NCBI RefSeq assembly: GCF_029428875.1
Contig: NZ_JAJSOO010000001.1
Span: forward strand, 1,984,001-2,048,000
Source of the DNA: Streptomyces sp. JH34
GTDB taxonomy: Bacteria; Actinomycetota; Actinomycetes; Streptomycetales; Streptomycetaceae
DNA: 64,000 nt
Direction: 5' to 3'
How positions within the stretch are numbered: the first letter of the stretch is position 1; each line of letters starts with the position of its first letter. A program made the position numbers and the translations under genes. Positions 45,149-54,894 of the stretch are shown in pieces. The notes below the pieces were generated by a model. That model searched no databases. It worked only from the letters and a program-made list of their open reading frames with translations, and was not told the origin of the DNA.

Positions 45149-45553
45149 ATGAGTGAGACGGCCACGGACCACGTACAGGACGGCAGTGACGCGGCCTTCG
45201 ACGTCTTCTCACGGCTGTGCCCCTCACGGGAGACGCTGGAGCACGTCACGGGCCGCTGGGGCGGTCTGACCCTGGGCGCTCTCCACGAGAGCGGCGCCCG
45301 CTTCAACGAACTGCGCCGCCGGGTCGACGGCGTCAGCGAGAAGATGCTCTCCCAGACACTGCACGCGCTGGAGCGCGACGGCCTGGTGCACCGGGAGGCC
45401 CAGCTGACCAACCCGCCGCGCGTCGACTACCGCCTGACGCCGCTCGGCCGCCAGGTCGCGGAACGGCTGATGGATCTCATCCAGCTCGTCGAGGGCCGGA
45501 TGCCCGAGGTCGTCGAGGCCCGGAACCGGTACGACGCCGCACGCGGAGCCTGA
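45149..45553 (+). CDS. HxlR-family transcriptional regulator
   Basis: This 134-residue winged-helix protein has the family start SRLCPSRETLEHVTGRWGGL, with the single N-terminal cysteine that in some members (for example HypR, QorR) senses thiols, quinones or aldehydes. The DNA-binding core FNELRRRVDGVSEKMLSQTL and wing PRVDYRLTPLGRQVAERL are complete. No co-transcribed redox enzyme is adjacent: mutM follows on the opposite strand, and the secreted fibronectin protein precedes. A 17-bp palindrome overlapping its promoter suggests autoregulation. Confidence 0.93.
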   Translation: MSETATDHVQDGSDAAFDVFSRLCPSRETLEHVTGRWGGLTLGALHESGARFNELRRRVDGVSEKMLSQTLHALERDGLVHREAQLTNPPRVDYRLTPLGRQVAERLMDLIQLVEGRMPEVVEARNRYDAARGA

Positions 45554-45574
45554 GCCGGAACCGGACCCGGGACG

Positions 45575-46432
45575 TCAGGAGACCCGCGGCGGACGCTGGC
45601 AGCGCGGGCAGAAGTAGCTGGAGCGGTTCATCCACGGCCGTCGTCGCATCGGCGTGCCGCAGCGGCGGCAGGGCTCGTCCTCCCGCCCGTACGCGTCCAG
45701 CGACCGGTCGAAGTAGCCGGACTCACCGTTCACATTGACGTACAGGCTGTCGAAGCTGGTGCCGCCCTGGGCGAGGGCCTCCCTCATCACGTCCCGGACA
45801 TGGCCGAGCAGCTCCGCCGTCCTCGGACGGGTCAGGGTCGCGGTCGGCCGCTCGTAGTGGAGCCGGCTGCGCCAGAGCGCCTCGTCGGCGTAGATGTTGC
45901 CGACGCCACTGATCAGGGACTGGTCCAGGAGAGCACGCTTGACCGTCGTCCGGCGCAGGCGCAGCGCGAGGTGGAAGGCGCTGTCGTCGAAGGCCGGGTC
46001 GAGGGGGTCCCGTGCGATGTGGGCGATGACGTCGGGCAGGCCGTCGGGGGTGTTGTCGTGCAGCGACAGCCCGCCGAAGGTCCGCTGGTCGACGAAGCGC
46101 AGCTCGGTGCCGAGGGCGTCGTCGAAGCGGATCCGGATCCGCAGGTGCTTCTCGTCGGCGGCGTCCTCGGGCTGCACGAGCAGCTGACCGCTCATGCCGA
46201 GATGGCCCAGGAGCGAGGAATCCGCCTCGTCGAGAGGCACCCAGAGGTATTTGCCGCGGCGCATCGCCGTGCCGAAGCACAGGCCCCGGAGCCGGGCCGC
46301 GAAGTCCACGCCGCCCGCGAGGTGCCGGCGGACCGCACGCGGATGCAGGACCTCGACCTCCTCCACGGTGCGCCCGGCGGTCCAGCGCTCCAGGCCCCGC
46401 CGCACGACTTCGACCTCGGGCAGTTCGGGCAC
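45575..46432 (-). CDS. mutM: formamidopyrimidine-DNA glycosylase (Fpg/MutM)
   Basis: MutM excises 8-oxoguanine and formamidopyrimidines and cuts the abasic site. The 285-residue protein starts (V/M)[14 protein letters not shown], providing the catalytic proline and glutamate after Met removal. It has the H2TH motif [18 protein letters not shown] and the C-terminal zinc finger CRRCGTP...YFCPRCQ. The GTG is at 46430-46432. It is separated from rnc by a strong terminator, so it probably has its own promoter. Confidence 0.97.
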   Translation of the reverse strand: MPELPEVEVVRRGLERWTAGRTVEEVEVLHPRAVRRHLAGGVDFAARLRGLCFGTAMRRGKYLWVPLDEADSSLLGHLGMSGQLLVQPEDAADEKHLRIRIRFDDALGTELRFVDQRTFGGLSLHDNTPDGLPDVIAHIARDPLDPAFDDSAFHLALRLRRTTVKRALLDQSLISGVGNIYADEALWRSRLHYERPTATLTRPRTAELLGHVRDVMREALAQGGTSFDSLYVNVNGESGYFDRSLDAYGREDEPCRRCGTPMRRRPWMNRSSYFCPRCQRPPRVS

Positions 46433-46483
46433 GGCGGGCACTCCTCGGGAGGTGGAGGGACGGGAGGAAACGGGGCAGGGCAG

Positions 46484-46523
46484 CGGAAACCCCCCGGTGC
46501 GCGGAGGCACCGAGGGGTTTCCG
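46484..46523. terminator. terminator after rnc
   Basis: A 17-base stem with one mismatch (CGGAAACCCCCCGGTGC at 46484-46500 with 46507-46523) encloses a 6-base loop, starting 7 bases after the rnc stop and 52 bases before mutM. Confidence 0.88.
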
Positions 46524-46529
46524 GACGGG

Positions 46530-47354
46530 TCAGGCCGGAGCCGCGTCCGAGTGAGGCGACGGGGCGGCAGGGGTGTCGGCGGCCCCTGCACCGGCAGCGG
46601 ACTTCTCCGCGGCCTCCCGCGCCTCGGCGGCGGCGCTGATCTCACGCCAGGCGGACTCCGCCGCCTGCTGCTCCGCTTCCTTCTTGCTACGACCGGTGCC
46701 GGTGCCGTACGAGACACCACCGACGCGAGCAGCAGCAGTAAAGGTCTTCTCGTGATCGGGGCCGGTCTCCGTGACGAGGTACTCGGGGACTCCGAGGCTC
46801 TCGCTCGCGGTGAGCTCCTGGAGACTGGTCTTCCAGTCCAGGCCGGCTCCGAGGTTGGAGGACCTGTCGATCAGCGGGTCGAAGAGCCGGTGGACCAGCT
46901 CCGAGGCCGCGCCGAGGCCCTGATCGAGATAGACGGCGCCGATCACCGCTTCAAGGGTGTCGGCGAGGATGGAAGCCTTGTCCCGGCCACCCGTGCCCTC
47001 TTCACCGCGGCCGAGCCGGATGAAGGAGCCGAGTTCGAGGCCGCGGCCCACTTCCGCAAGTGCACGCGAGTTGACCACCGCGGCCCGCAACTTGGCCAGC
47101 TGGCCTTCGGGCAGGTCGGGGTGGGTGCGGTACAGCGTGTCCGTGACCACCAGGCCGAGAACCGAGTCCCCGAGGAACTCGAGCCGCTCGTTGGTGGGCA
47201 GACCGCCGTTCTCGTACGCGTACGAGCGATGGGTCAGCGCACGCACCAGAAGGGCGGACTCGAGGTGATACCCGAGCCGCCCTTCCAGAAGCGTGTGGGA
47301 CGAGGCTGTGTTGATGTTGTCTGTCTGCTTCTTGGAGCTGGACAACTCAGACAT
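46530..47354 (-). CDS. rnc: ribonuclease III
   Basis: RNase III cleaves double-stranded RNA in rRNA precursors and mRNAs; in S. coelicolor the gene is absB, a global antibiotic regulator. The 274-residue protein has the catalytic signature [16 protein letters not shown] (about residues 55-70), the second acidic cluster [13 protein letters not shown], and a dsRNA-binding domain (about 165-235). An Ala/Glu-rich tail follows. The ATG is at 47352-47354, 19 bases from rpmF, giving the DUF177-rpmF-rnc operon. Confidence 0.97.
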   Translation of the reverse strand: MSELSSSKKQTDNINTASSHTLLEGRLGYHLESALLVRALTHRSYAYENGGLPTNERLEFLGDSVLGLVVTDTLYRTHPDLPEGQLAKLRAAVVNSRALAEVGRGLELGSFIRLGRGEEGTGGRDKASILADTLEAVIGAVYLDQGLGAASELVHRLFDPLIDRSSNLGAGLDWKTSLQELTASESLGVPEYLVTETGPDHEKTFTAAARVGGVSYGTGTGRSKKEAEQQAAESAWREISAAAEAREAAEKSAAGAGAADTPAAPSPHSDAAPA

Positions 47355-47373
47355 CGGGCCTCTCACCAGCCGC

Positions 47374-47547
47374 TCAGACCTCGAGGACCTGGCGCTTGTT
47401 GTAGGTGCCGCAGCTCGGGCACGCAATGTGCTGGAGCTTCGGCTCCTGGCAACGCTCGCACGAAACCAGGGTGGGGACCGCAGCCTTCCACTGCGACCGG
47501 CGGTGGCGCGTGTTGCTGCGCGACATCTTCCGCTTCGGAACAGCCAC
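47374..47547 (-). CDS. rpmF: 50S ribosomal protein L32
   Basis: This 57-residue protein begins [20 protein letters not shown]. It keeps both zinc-binding CxxC pairs (CERC and CPSC), so it is the zinc-containing C+ form used when zinc is sufficient. The GTG start lies 2 bases below the DUF177 stop. The DUF177-rpmF pairing is one of the most widely conserved gene pairs in bacteria. Confidence 0.97.
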   Translation of the reverse strand: MAVPKRKMSRSNTRHRRSQWKAAVPTLVSCERCQEPKLQHIACPSCGTYNKRQVLEV

Positions 47548-47549
47548 GG

Positions 47550-48215
47550 CTACTTCTCCTGCTTCTCGTCGACGCCAGGTTCGGCGCCGCCCATGTTGTC
47601 CTTCTCGCCGTCCTGAACGGTCTCGGCGAGTCCTTGCAGTGCCGCCCAACGGATGTCGACGGCATCGTGGTGGTGCTCGGGATTCTCGTCCAGCCTGATT
47701 CCGCATTCGGAACACAGACCGGCACAGGTCTCCTTGCACACCGGCTGCAGCGGCAGTGCGAGCACCACCGCGTCACGCAGCACAGGCTCGAGGTCGAACG
47801 AGTCGTCCTCGAGAAAGAACCTGTCCTCGTCGTCCTCGGCGTCGTCGACCGGGTCCGCGGTCCTGCTGCGGTTCCGGTCATCGGCGTCAGGGTACGAGAA
47901 CATCTCCTGGAAGTCCGCTTCGACCTCGAGGGTCAGCGGCTCCAGACACCTTACGCACTCCCCCTCGGCCGTCGCACGGGCGGTGCCTGTGACGAGCACC
48001 CCTTCCATGACCGATTCGAGGCGGAGGTCCAGCGCCAGGGGCGCGTTCTCCGGAACTCCGATGACCCCGTCGATGCCGAGGTCCTTCGGTGCTTCCGCCG
48101 TGCGGGTCAGCCGCTTCATGGCACCAGGACGCCGGCCCAGCTCGCGCGTATCGAACACGAGAGGGCTGCGGTGGTCGAGGTGGCCGTTCAGGGCTTTTCC
48201 TGCTTTCGAGATCAT
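47550..48215 (-). CDS. DUF177 (YceD) family protein
   Basis: This 221-residue protein has the family core [38 protein letters not shown] and the C-terminal [20 protein letters not shown]. The two cysteine clusters may bind a metal. DUF177/YceD is needed for normal 23S rRNA accumulation in plants and bacteria, consistent with co-transcription with rpmF and rnc. The acidic insert [18 protein letters not shown] is typical of actinobacterial members. The ATG at 48213-48215 is a reasonable but not certain start. Confidence 0.93.
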   Translation of the reverse strand: MISKAGKALNGHLDHRSPLVFDTRELGRRPGAMKRLTRTAEAPKDLGIDGVIGVPENAPLALDLRLESVMEGVLVTGTARATAEGECVRCLEPLTLEVEADFQEMFSYPDADDRNRSRTADPVDDAEDDEDRFFLEDDSFDLEPVLRDAVVLALPLQPVCKETCAGLCSECGIRLDENPEHHHDAVDIRWAALQGLAETVQDGEKDNMGGAEPGVDEKQEK

Positions 48216-48351
48216 GTGCGTGGTGCGGCTTCGGGAGGGCCACCCCTGTCCTGACGGAAGAGGGCAGCCGGGATCGCGGACATACACGCGACCGAAGAGC
48301 CAGGATACTGGACGTACCGCCCAGCTCCCAATCCGGTACGGCCCGCTCCGG

Positions 48352-49464
48352 TCAGCGGCCCTGCTCGTACCGGCGCAGCTGTTCCAGGTCGATCATGCTG
48401 GTGTCGAAGAGACTGGTCTCGTCGAGCGCGCTCTCACCCTGCTGTGCGGGGATCTGGGGCTGCTGCTGCCAGCCGTAGTCCTGCTGCTGGTTCGGGTCGT
48501 ACGCCTGCTGCTGGTAGCCGTACGGGTCGGGCTGCTGCTGGTAGCCGTAGGCGTCCTGCGGCTGCTGCTGGTCCTGGTACCCGTACGTCTGGGCGTACTG
48601 CGGCTCGGGCTGGGCCTGGGCCGGGAAGCCGGACTGTGCGGGGTCCTGATAGCCGGCCGCCGGCGTGTAGTCCGGCTGCGCGGGCTCCGCGTAGGAGTGC
48701 TGCTGGGGGCTCCGGGGCGGCTCGGGGGTGGCGAGCTCGGCCAGACCGGCCCAGTGGTCCTCGTCACTGGTGTGCTGGGCGCCTCCGGCCGCGTCCTGGG
48801 CGGCCATGTGCGCGCCGAGGTCGTCGGTGGCGACCCGGCCGTGCAGCTTCTGGCGGCCCCGGCCGACGGCCTCCAGGGTCTTGGCGAGCACGGCCTCGAA
48901 GGCGCCGAGCTTGGTGTCCACGTATTCGTCGGCGCGCCGGCGGAGCGTCTCCGGGTCGGCGCTGCGCTCGGGCGCCTCGGTGAAGTCGGGGTCCTCGTAG
49001 CCCTGTTCGTCGATGCCCTGGCCGCGGCCGAGCAGCTTCTCGCGGCCCCGGTCCACGGACCCGATGGTCTTGGTGAGGACGACCTCGAAGTTGGCAAGCT
49101 TGCTGTCGACGTACTCGTCGGCCTCGCCGCGGACCTCGTCGGCCTCCCTGCGGGCCTCGGACAGGATGCGGTCCGCCTCGGCCTGGGACTGCTGGGCGAC
49201 CTCGGTACCGGAGATCAGCGAGCCGCGCTCCGCGCGGGCGGACTCGATGATCCGCCCGGCCTCCTGCCGGGCCTGCTCGACGAGCTGCTCGTGCCCGCCG
49301 ATGAGTTCCTCGGCATGGGCGAGCGAGCCGGGCAGGGCCTCGCGCACCTCCTCGAGCATCGCGAGCAGTTCGGCCCGGTTGACCACGCAGGACGCCGACA
49401 TGGGCATGGAGCGGGCGTTCCCGACCGTTTCGACGATCTCGTCGAGCTTCTTCTGCACGTCCAC
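48352..49464 (-). CDS. DivIVA-like coiled-coil protein with Gln/Tyr-rich tail
   Basis: The 370-residue protein starts VDVQKKLDEIVETV, then has a coiled coil (about 50-150). Two copies of a 33-residue unit follow (residues 115-147 and 178-210), each ADEYVDxKLxxFExVLxKT. The last 115 residues are dominated by Gln, Tyr, Pro and Asp with recurring YGYQ and QQQ units. It resembles the cell-division-initiation/DivIVA-like proteins found beside coaD in streptomycetes, which may act at the hyphal tip or septum. GTG 49462-49464 is chosen because upstream sequence looks non-coding. Function is not established. Confidence 0.85.
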   Translation of the reverse strand: MDVQKKLDEIVETVGNARSMPMSASCVVNRAELLAMLEEVREALPGSLAHAEELIGGHEQLVEQARQEAGRIIESARAERGSLISGTEVAQQSQAEADRILSEARREADEVRGEADEYVDSKLANFEVVLTKTIGSVDRGREKLLGRGQGIDEQGYEDPDFTEAPERSADPETLRRRADEYVDTKLGAFEAVLAKTLEAVGRGRQKLHGRVATDDLGAHMAAQDAAGGAQHTSDEDHWAGLAELATPEPPRSPQQHSYAEPAQPDYTPAAGYQDPAQSGFPAQAQPEPQYAQTYGYQDQQQPQDAYGYQQQPDPYGYQQQAYDPNQQQDYGWQQQPQIPAQQGESALDETSLFDTSMIDLEQLRRYEQGR

Positions 49465-49561
49465 CGTGTGCTCGCCACTCTCTGCTGCTGTTGGAGACGG
49501 ACGGGACGACTGTAAGGCCAGTCGCCGCCCGCCCGACACCTGGTGACGGTCGGTCAGCGCA

Positions 49562-50071
49562 TCACTTCTCGCCGAGACGCTTCACGAGGGCCTCGTGGAC
49601 CGTCGGCGGGAGCAGGTGCGCCACATCGCCGCCCCACGTCGCGACCTCCTTGACCAGGGAGGACGACAGGAAGCTGTAGGTGGGGTTCGTGGGCACGAAA
49701 AGGGTCTCGACACCCGAGAGGCCGTTGTTCATCTGGGCCATCTGCAGCTCGTAGTCGAAGTCGCTGACGGCCCGCAGGCCCTTCACGATCGCAGGGATGT
49801 CGCGCTGCTTGCAGAAGTCGACCAGCAGGCCGTGGAAGGACTCGACCTCGACGTTGCCGAAGTCCGCGGTCACCTCGCGGATCAGCTCGATCCGCTCGTC
49901 GACGGTGAACAGCCCCTTCTTGGACTGATTGATCATCACGGCGACGTGCACGACGTCGTACAGCTTGGAGGCTCGTCCGATGATGTCGAGATGCCCGTTG
50001 GTGATGGGGTCGAACGACCCCGGACAGACGGCGCGGCGCAACGTGATTCCCTCGCTCTCCGGTGCGGTCAT
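49562..50071 (-). CDS. coaD: phosphopantetheine adenylyltransferase
   Basis: CoaD joins ATP and 4'-phosphopantetheine to dephospho-CoA, the fourth step of CoA synthesis. The 169-residue protein has the nucleotidyltransferase motif [16 protein letters not shown] (T/HxGH) and the later [11 protein letters not shown] corresponding to ISSTxVR. The ATG at 50069-50071 overlaps the rsmD stop by four bases (ATGA); a shorter start nearer [10 protein letters not shown] would remove about 11 residues. rsmD-coaD order is conserved in many bacteria. Confidence 0.96.
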   Translation of the reverse strand: MTAPESEGITLRRAVCPGSFDPITNGHLDIIGRASKLYDVVHVAVMINQSKKGLFTVDERIELIREVTADFGNVEVESFHGLLVDFCKQRDIPAIVKGLRAVSDFDYELQMAQMNNGLSGVETLFVPTNPTYSFLSSSLVKEVATWGGDVAHLLPPTVHEALVKRLGEK

Positions 50072-50652
50072 CGTGCGTCTTCGCACGTAGAGGCGGCGCG
50101 ACCGTACCAAAACGTCGCCTCGCCGTAGCGACGCGCCCGCTGTGGCTCGAATCCGTCGGGCCAGGTGAATTCCCCGCCTCTGGTGCTCCGTTCCACCGTG
50201 ACGAGAGCGTCGCCCGTGAGCCACCCCTGAGCACGGAGTGTGAGGAGGATCTCCCGAAGATCGTCGTCGGTGACGGCGTATGGCGGATCGAGGAAGACCA
50301 CGTCGTACGGTGCGGAGGGTGCCGGTCCCGTCACGATCTGTTCCGCTTTGCCCGCACGGAACTCGGCGCCGGGCAGACCGAGGGTGCGGATGTTGTCGCG
50401 GACGGTGCGCGCGGCCTTGGCGTCGGCCTCCACGAGCAGGGCGTGGGCCGCGCCCCGCGAGAGCGCCTCCAGGCCCACCGCGCCGGAGCCCGCGTACAGA
50501 TCGGCGACACGGATGCCGTCGAGCGTGCCCAGGAGCGCTTCCCAGGTGGAGAACAGGGCCTCGCGCGCCCGGTCGGAGGTGGGGCGGGTGCCGGTGCCGG
50601 GCGGGACGGCCAGGCGGCGTCCGCCGGCCGTGCCGGCGATCACGCGGGTCAT
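50068..50652 (-). CDS. rsmD: 16S rRNA (guanine(966)-N(2))-methyltransferase RsmD
   Basis: RsmD methylates G966 of 16S rRNA in assembled 30S subunits. The 194-residue protein starts [20 protein letters not shown] and shows the SAM-binding [20 protein letters not shown] motif and the catalytic DPPY box ([10 protein letters not shown]). It is translationally coupled to coaD and lies 87 bases below recG. Confidence 0.96.
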   Translation of the reverse strand: MTRVIAGTAGGRRLAVPPGTGTRPTSDRAREALFSTWEALLGTLDGIRVADLYAGSGAVGLEALSRGAAHALLVEADAKAARTVRDNIRTLGLPGAEFRAGKAEQIVTGPAPSAPYDVVFLDPPYAVTDDDLREILLTLRAQGWLTGDALVTVERSTRGGEFTWPDGFEPQRARRYGEATFWYGRAASTCEDAR

Positions 50653-50739
50653 GGGTCTGTTCCTCGGGTCGCGGGCGGCGCGCAGGACGGGACGTGCGCC
50701 GTGCTCCCCACGATATGGCGTCGCCGGGGATCCGCCCGG

Positions 50740-52965
50740 TCACCCCTTGTCGAGGTACTCCTCCCGGTCCTTGTCGAGCAGGGCGTCCAGCGCGGTGCGC
50801 AGCTCCGGCAGCCGCTCGAGCCCGGGGTCGTCCGCGACGACACGGACGGCCTCCTCGCGGGCCGCCGCGATGACCTCCTCGTCGTCGATGACGCTGAGCA
50901 CCCGCAGGGAGGAGCGGACACCGGACTGGGCCTGGCCGAGCACATCGCCCTCGCGGCGCTGTTCGAGGTCGATGCGGGAGAGCTCGAAGCCGTCGAGGGT
51001 GGCGGCCACGGCGGACAGCCTGGCCCGGGCGGGGCTCGCCTCGTGGGCCTCGCTGACCAGCAGGCAGAGGCCGGGGGCGCTGCCGCGACCGACACGGCCC
51101 CTCAGCTGGTGCAGCTGGGACACACCGAAGCGGTCCGCGTCCATGATCACCATCGCGGTGGCGTTGGGGACGTTGACCCCGACCTCGATGACCGTGGTGG
51201 CGACGAGGACGTCGGCCTGTCCGGCGGCGAACCGGCGCATCACGTCGTCCTTGTCGTCGGGTGGCATCCTGCCGTGCAGGACCTCGACGCGCAGACCGGC
51301 GAGCGGGCCCTTGGCGAGCTGTTCCGCGATGTCCAGCACGGCGAGCGGCGGCCGCTTCTCGGCGTCGCCCTCGGGGGCCTTCTTCGTCTCGGCGGCCTTC
51401 TTCGTCTTCTTCCCGGCCGGCTCGTCCTCGTCGCCGATCCGGGGGCACACGACGTAGGCCTGGTGGCCGTTCTCGACCTCCTCGCGGACGCGTTCCCAGG
51501 CGCGGCTGAGGAAGTGCGGTTTGTCCTTGGCGGGGACGACGTGGCTGGCGATGGGCGAACGGCCGGCCGGGAGCTGGTCGAGCACCGAGGTCTCCAGATC
51601 ACCGAAGACCGTCATCGCGACCGTCCGGGGAATGGGGGTGGCCGTCATGACCAGAAGGTGGGGCGGCTGCTTCCCCTTGGAGCGCAGCGCGTCGCGCTGT
51701 TCCACGCCGAAGCGGTGCTGCTCGTCGACGACGACCAGACCGAGGTCGTGGAACTGGACCTTGTCCTCGATCAGCGCATGGGTGCCGATGACGATCCCGG
51801 CCTCGCCCGTGACCAGGTCGAGCAGCGCCTGACGGCGGGCCGCCGTGCCCATGGACCCGGTGAGCAGGACGACCTTCGTGCCGAGGTCGGAGCCGCCGAG
51901 CATCCCGCCTTCGGCGAGCTCGCCCATCATCTCGGTGACCGACCGGTGGTGCTGCTGGGCCAGCACCTCGGTGGGTGCGAGCATCGCCGCCTGACCGCCC
52001 GCGTCGACGACCCTGAGCATGGCGCGCAGGGCCACCAGCGTCTTGCCTGACCCGACCTCGCCCTGGAGCAGCCGGTGCATGGGGTGTTCCGTCGCCAGGG
52101 CGTCGAAGATCTCCCCGGTGACCTTCTGCTGGCCCTCGGTGAGGGTGAAGGGGAGGGTGGCGTCGAAGGCGTCGAGAAGCCCGTCGGGGACGGGTCCGCG
52201 GGCCTTCGCCGGGAGTTGGGTGTCGGCGTACCGGCGCCGGGCGAGCGCGATCTGGAGGACGAAGGCCTCGTCCCAGCGGAGCCGGTCCCGCGCGGCCGCG
52301 ATGTCCGCCTTGGTCTGCGGGCGGTGGATCCTGAGCAGCGCCTCGGGCAGGGAGACGAATCCGCGCCCCTCGCGCAGGGCCGGGGTCAGCGGGTCCACCG
52401 CCTCCTGGGCGCTGGGCAGGACGGTGTCGACGGCCTTGGCGATGCGCCAGGAGTCGAGCTGCTTGCAGGCCGGATAGATCGGCAGCAGCTGCCCCGCGAA
52501 GGCGTCGACGGCCTCGGTCACGTCGGCGGCGTCGTCGTCCCGCGCGTCGAGGAGCTGGTAGGTGGGGTGGGCTAGCTGCATCTTCCGGTTGAAGACGGAG
52601 ACCTTGCCCGCGAACATCGCCCTGCGGCCGGGCAGCAGCTCCTTGTGGGGTTTGTGGACGCCGTGTCCGAAGAAGACCAGCTGGAGCTTGCCGCTCCCGT
52701 CGGTGAGGGTGACCTCCAGGCGCTTTCCCCGGCCGTTGTTGAACATCATGATCCGCGCGTCCGCGACCTGGGCGACGACCGTCACGTGCTCGTCGAGCGG
52801 GAGCTCGGTGAGCGCCGTGAGGCGGCCCCGCTCCTCGTAGCGGCGCGGGTAGTGGTGCAGCAGATCACCGACCGTGTGCAGGTCGAGGTGTTCGGCCATC
52901 ACCTTCGCGGTGGCTCCGCCGAGCAGCTTCTTCAGGGGTTCATCGAAAGCGGACACGGGGTCCAT
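50740..52965 (-). CDS. recG: ATP-dependent DNA helicase RecG
   Basis: RecG regresses stalled replication forks and branch-migrates Holliday junctions. The 741-residue protein has the N-terminal wedge (OB-fold) domain with [13 protein letters not shown], then a DEXH helicase core with Walker [15 protein letters not shown], box [12 protein letters not shown] and [10 protein letters not shown]. The C-terminal helicase domain has [11 protein letters not shown] and [12 protein letters not shown] 52963-52965 is used; a downstream GTG (VSAFDEPL) is the common family start and would trim three residues. A Lys/Glu-rich insertion near 505-530 ([15 protein letters not shown]) is unusual but in a variable loop. 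Confidence 0.96.
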   Translation of the reverse strand: MDPVSAFDEPLKKLLGGATAKVMAEHLDLHTVGDLLHHYPRRYEERGRLTALTELPLDEHVTVVAQVADARIMMFNNGRGKRLEVTLTDGSGKLQLVFFGHGVHKPHKELLPGRRAMFAGKVSVFNRKMQLAHPTYQLLDARDDDAADVTEAVDAFAGQLLPIYPACKQLDSWRIAKAVDTVLPSAQEAVDPLTPALREGRGFVSLPEALLRIHRPQTKADIAAARDRLRWDEAFVLQIALARRRYADTQLPAKARGPVPDGLLDAFDATLPFTLTEGQQKVTGEIFDALATEHPMHRLLQGEVGSGKTLVALRAMLRVVDAGGQAAMLAPTEVLAQQHHRSVTEMMGELAEGGMLGGSDLGTKVVLLTGSMGTAARRQALLDLVTGEAGIVIGTHALIEDKVQFHDLGLVVVDEQHRFGVEQRDALRSKGKQPPHLLVMTATPIPRTVAMTVFGDLETSVLDQLPAGRSPIASHVVPAKDKPHFLSRAWERVREEVENGHQAYVVCPRIGDEDEPAGKKTKKAAETKKAPEGDAEKRPPLAVLDIAEQLAKGPLAGLRVEVLHGRMPPDDKDDVMRRFAAGQADVLVATTVIEVGVNVPNATAMVIMDADRFGVSQLHQLRGRVGRGSAPGLCLLVSEAHEASPARARLSAVAATLDGFELSRIDLEQRREGDVLGQAQSGVRSSLRVLSVIDDEEVIAAAREEAVRVVADDPGLERLPELRTALDALLDKDREEYLDKG

Positions 52966-53016
52966 TGCACACCACGCCACTGACAGATATCGCCGGGCGC
53001 GGCGCGCGGTGCCGTG

Positions 53017-54639
53017 TCACTCGACGCCGATCAGCAGGGGCGCCGCCTGGTGGCCGCCCCGGTAGACGACCGTGTCGACGGCGAGGTAGCCCTCCCGGAT
53101 GTGTTCGCCCAGCTCCTGGCCCAGGGTGTCCGCAACGTCCTCCCCCAGGATCAGGGTGACGAGTTCGCCGCCGGCCGAGAGCATCCGGTCCAGGACCGTG
53201 CGGGCCGTGCGCGGGACGTCCTCGCCGATGACCGCGACGTCCCCGTCGATCAGGCCGAGGATGTCGCCGGCCTGGCAGATGCCCGCCATGGTCCACGACT
53301 GCCTTTCGGCAACGGCCAGTTCGGCGTAGCGGGTGGCTCCGGCCGCCGACGTCATCGCGACGACGTCCTCGTCGAAGCTGCGGCCGGGCTCGTGGACGGC
53401 GAGCGCGGCGATGCCCTGGACGGCGGCGCGGGTCGGGACCAGGGCGACTCGGATGCCCTCGGTCCTGGCCTGTTCGGCGGCCGCGGCGGCGGTGTGGCGC
53501 AGCTGTGCGTCGTTGGGCAGCAGGACCACCTCCCGGGCGTGGGCCCGGCGGATGGCGTCGACCAGTTCGCCGCTGGCGGGCGGCTCTCCGGGGCGTGCCA
53601 GCACGGTGGTCGCCCCGGCCTCGGCGCACAGTTCGGAGAGCCCGTCGCCGGGTACCACGGCGACCACCGCGCGCTGGGCGGGTTCGCGGTGGGCGGAGCC
53701 CCGGTCGGCGGCGAAGTGGGTGATCCGGATCCGGTAGGGGCGGCCCGCCTCGACCCCGGCCTCGACGGCGGCCCCGGCGTCGTCGACGTGGACGTGGACG
53801 TTCCACAGGCCGTCGCCGCCGACGACGACGAGGGAGTCACCCAGGGCGTCCAGCCGTTTCCGCAGCCGGGCGACCGCGTCGTCGGTGGCCTCCAGCAGAT
53901 AGATGACCTCGAAGGCCGGGCCGCCGTCCTGACCCGGCTCCGCGCAGTCGCCGGTCAGGGGCAGGACCTCGGGGGCCGGCGCGACGGCGCCCCCGCGGGC
54001 CCGTCCTCCGACCGCTTCCAGCAGGGCTCCCAGCACGGCGACCAGGCCCTGCCCGCCCGCGTCCACGACGCCCGCGCGGCCGAGGACGGCGAGCTGGCCC
54101 GGGGTGGCGGCCAGGGCGGCCCGCGCCCCCTCGTACGCCGCCCCGGCCACGCCTTCGAGGCCGGCGTCCCGGTCCGTGGCTCCGGCCGCCTCGGCGGCGG
54201 CGGTGGCGACGGTGAGCACCGTGCCCTCGACGGGGTGGGCGACGGCCAGCCGCGCCGCGGCGGCGGCCTCCGTCAGCGCGCTCCGCAGGTGATGCGCGTC
54301 ACCCGCCTCGGACAGCACGGCGGCCATGCCGCGCAGCAGCTGGGCCAGGATGGTCCCGGAGTTCCCCCGGGCGCCGATCAGCGCACCGTGCGCCATCGCG
54401 CGGACGGCGTCGCCGGGAGCGGGCACGGTGGGGCCGGTCTCATGGGCGGCGAAGACCGCTTCGACGGCCGCGGCGGCCGACTCCACGGTCAGATAGAGGT
54501 TGGTGCCGGTGTCCCCGTCGGCGACGGGATAGACGTTGATGGCGTCGATGGCCGCCCGTTCCCGGCCCAGGGCCTCCAGGGCCAGTGAGCACCAGGTGCG
54601 CACCGCGACGGCGTCGAGATCGTCGGGGGACTGCGGCAC
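53017..54639 (-). CDS. DhaL-domain protein, YloV/FakA-like
   Basis: This 540-residue protein has an N-terminal DhaL (dihydroxyacetone kinase L) domain with NVYPVADGDTGTNLYLTVES and HGALIGARGNSGTILAQLLR. The DegV-like C-terminal half contains HVHVDDAGAAVE. The layout is that of YloV/FakA, the fatty-acid kinase subunit of Firmicutes, so phosphorylation of an exogenous fatty acid or related lipid is plausible but unproven here. GTG 54637-54639 has a perfect AAGGAGG seven bases upstream. It lies between recG and the divergent rpmB, as in many Gram-positive bacteria. Confidence 0.9.
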   Translation of the reverse strand: MPQSPDDLDAVAVRTWCSLALEALGRERAAIDAINVYPVADGDTGTNLYLTVESAAAAVEAVFAAHETGPTVPAPGDAVRAMAHGALIGARGNSGTILAQLLRGMAAVLSEAGDAHHLRSALTEAAAAARLAVAHPVEGTVLTVATAAAEAAGATDRDAGLEGVAGAAYEGARAALAATPGQLAVLGRAGVVDAGGQGLVAVLGALLEAVGGRARGGAVAPAPEVLPLTGDCAEPGQDGGPAFEVIYLLEATDDAVARLRKRLDALGDSLVVVGGDGLWNVHVHVDDAGAAVEAGVEAGRPYRIRITHFAADRGSAHREPAQRAVVAVVPGDGLSELCAEAGATTVLARPGEPPASGELVDAIRRAHAREVVLLPNDAQLRHTAAAAAEQARTEGIRVALVPTRAAVQGIAALAVHEPGRSFDEDVVAMTSAAGATRYAELAVAERQSWTMAGICQAGDILGLIDGDVAVIGEDVPRTARTVLDRMLSAGGELVTLILGEDVADTLGQELGEHIREGYLAVDTVVYRGGHQAAPLLIGVE

Positions 54640-54761
54640 CGTTGGTCCTCCTTGGGACGGCCGTGGGGGGCTGGCTGCACCGCAGGGTAGCCCTCGCGCG
54701 CGGGCCCGGTGGGCGGAGGTGCGGGGCGGAGTGCCCGGGGTGCCGTGGTAGTTTCGTATCT

Positions 54762-54859
54762 CCGAAGCAGGCGTTGTATGCTGCTTCGGTTGCCCGACGA
54801 GAGTCGGGACATTCCTCCGGTACCGCCACTTCAGTAAAATGATTCCGGCGCGCCGGAAT
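54762..54859 (+). promoter_or_regulatory. rpmB promoter and leader with three palindromes
   Basis: In order: CCGAAGCAG/CTGCTTCGG (54762-54770, 54781-54789), CCCGAC-GAGA-GTCGGG (54793-54808), a TAAAAT -10 box (54835-54840) and the perfect 18-base palindrome ATTCCGGCG/CGCCGGAAT (54842-54859). The last covers the predicted transcription start. AAAATGATT at 54836-54844 resembles the core of a Zur box, but the flanks do not complete it. Confidence 0.5.
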
Positions 54860-54894
54860 TCACTGTAAGTGCATCTGAAGTTTTGGAGTGACCC

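Noticed and set aside
48440..48690. CTGCTG-rich microsatellite
   Set aside because: It is the in-frame Gln/Tyr tail of the DivIVA-like protein, with synonymous variation rather than pure repeats.
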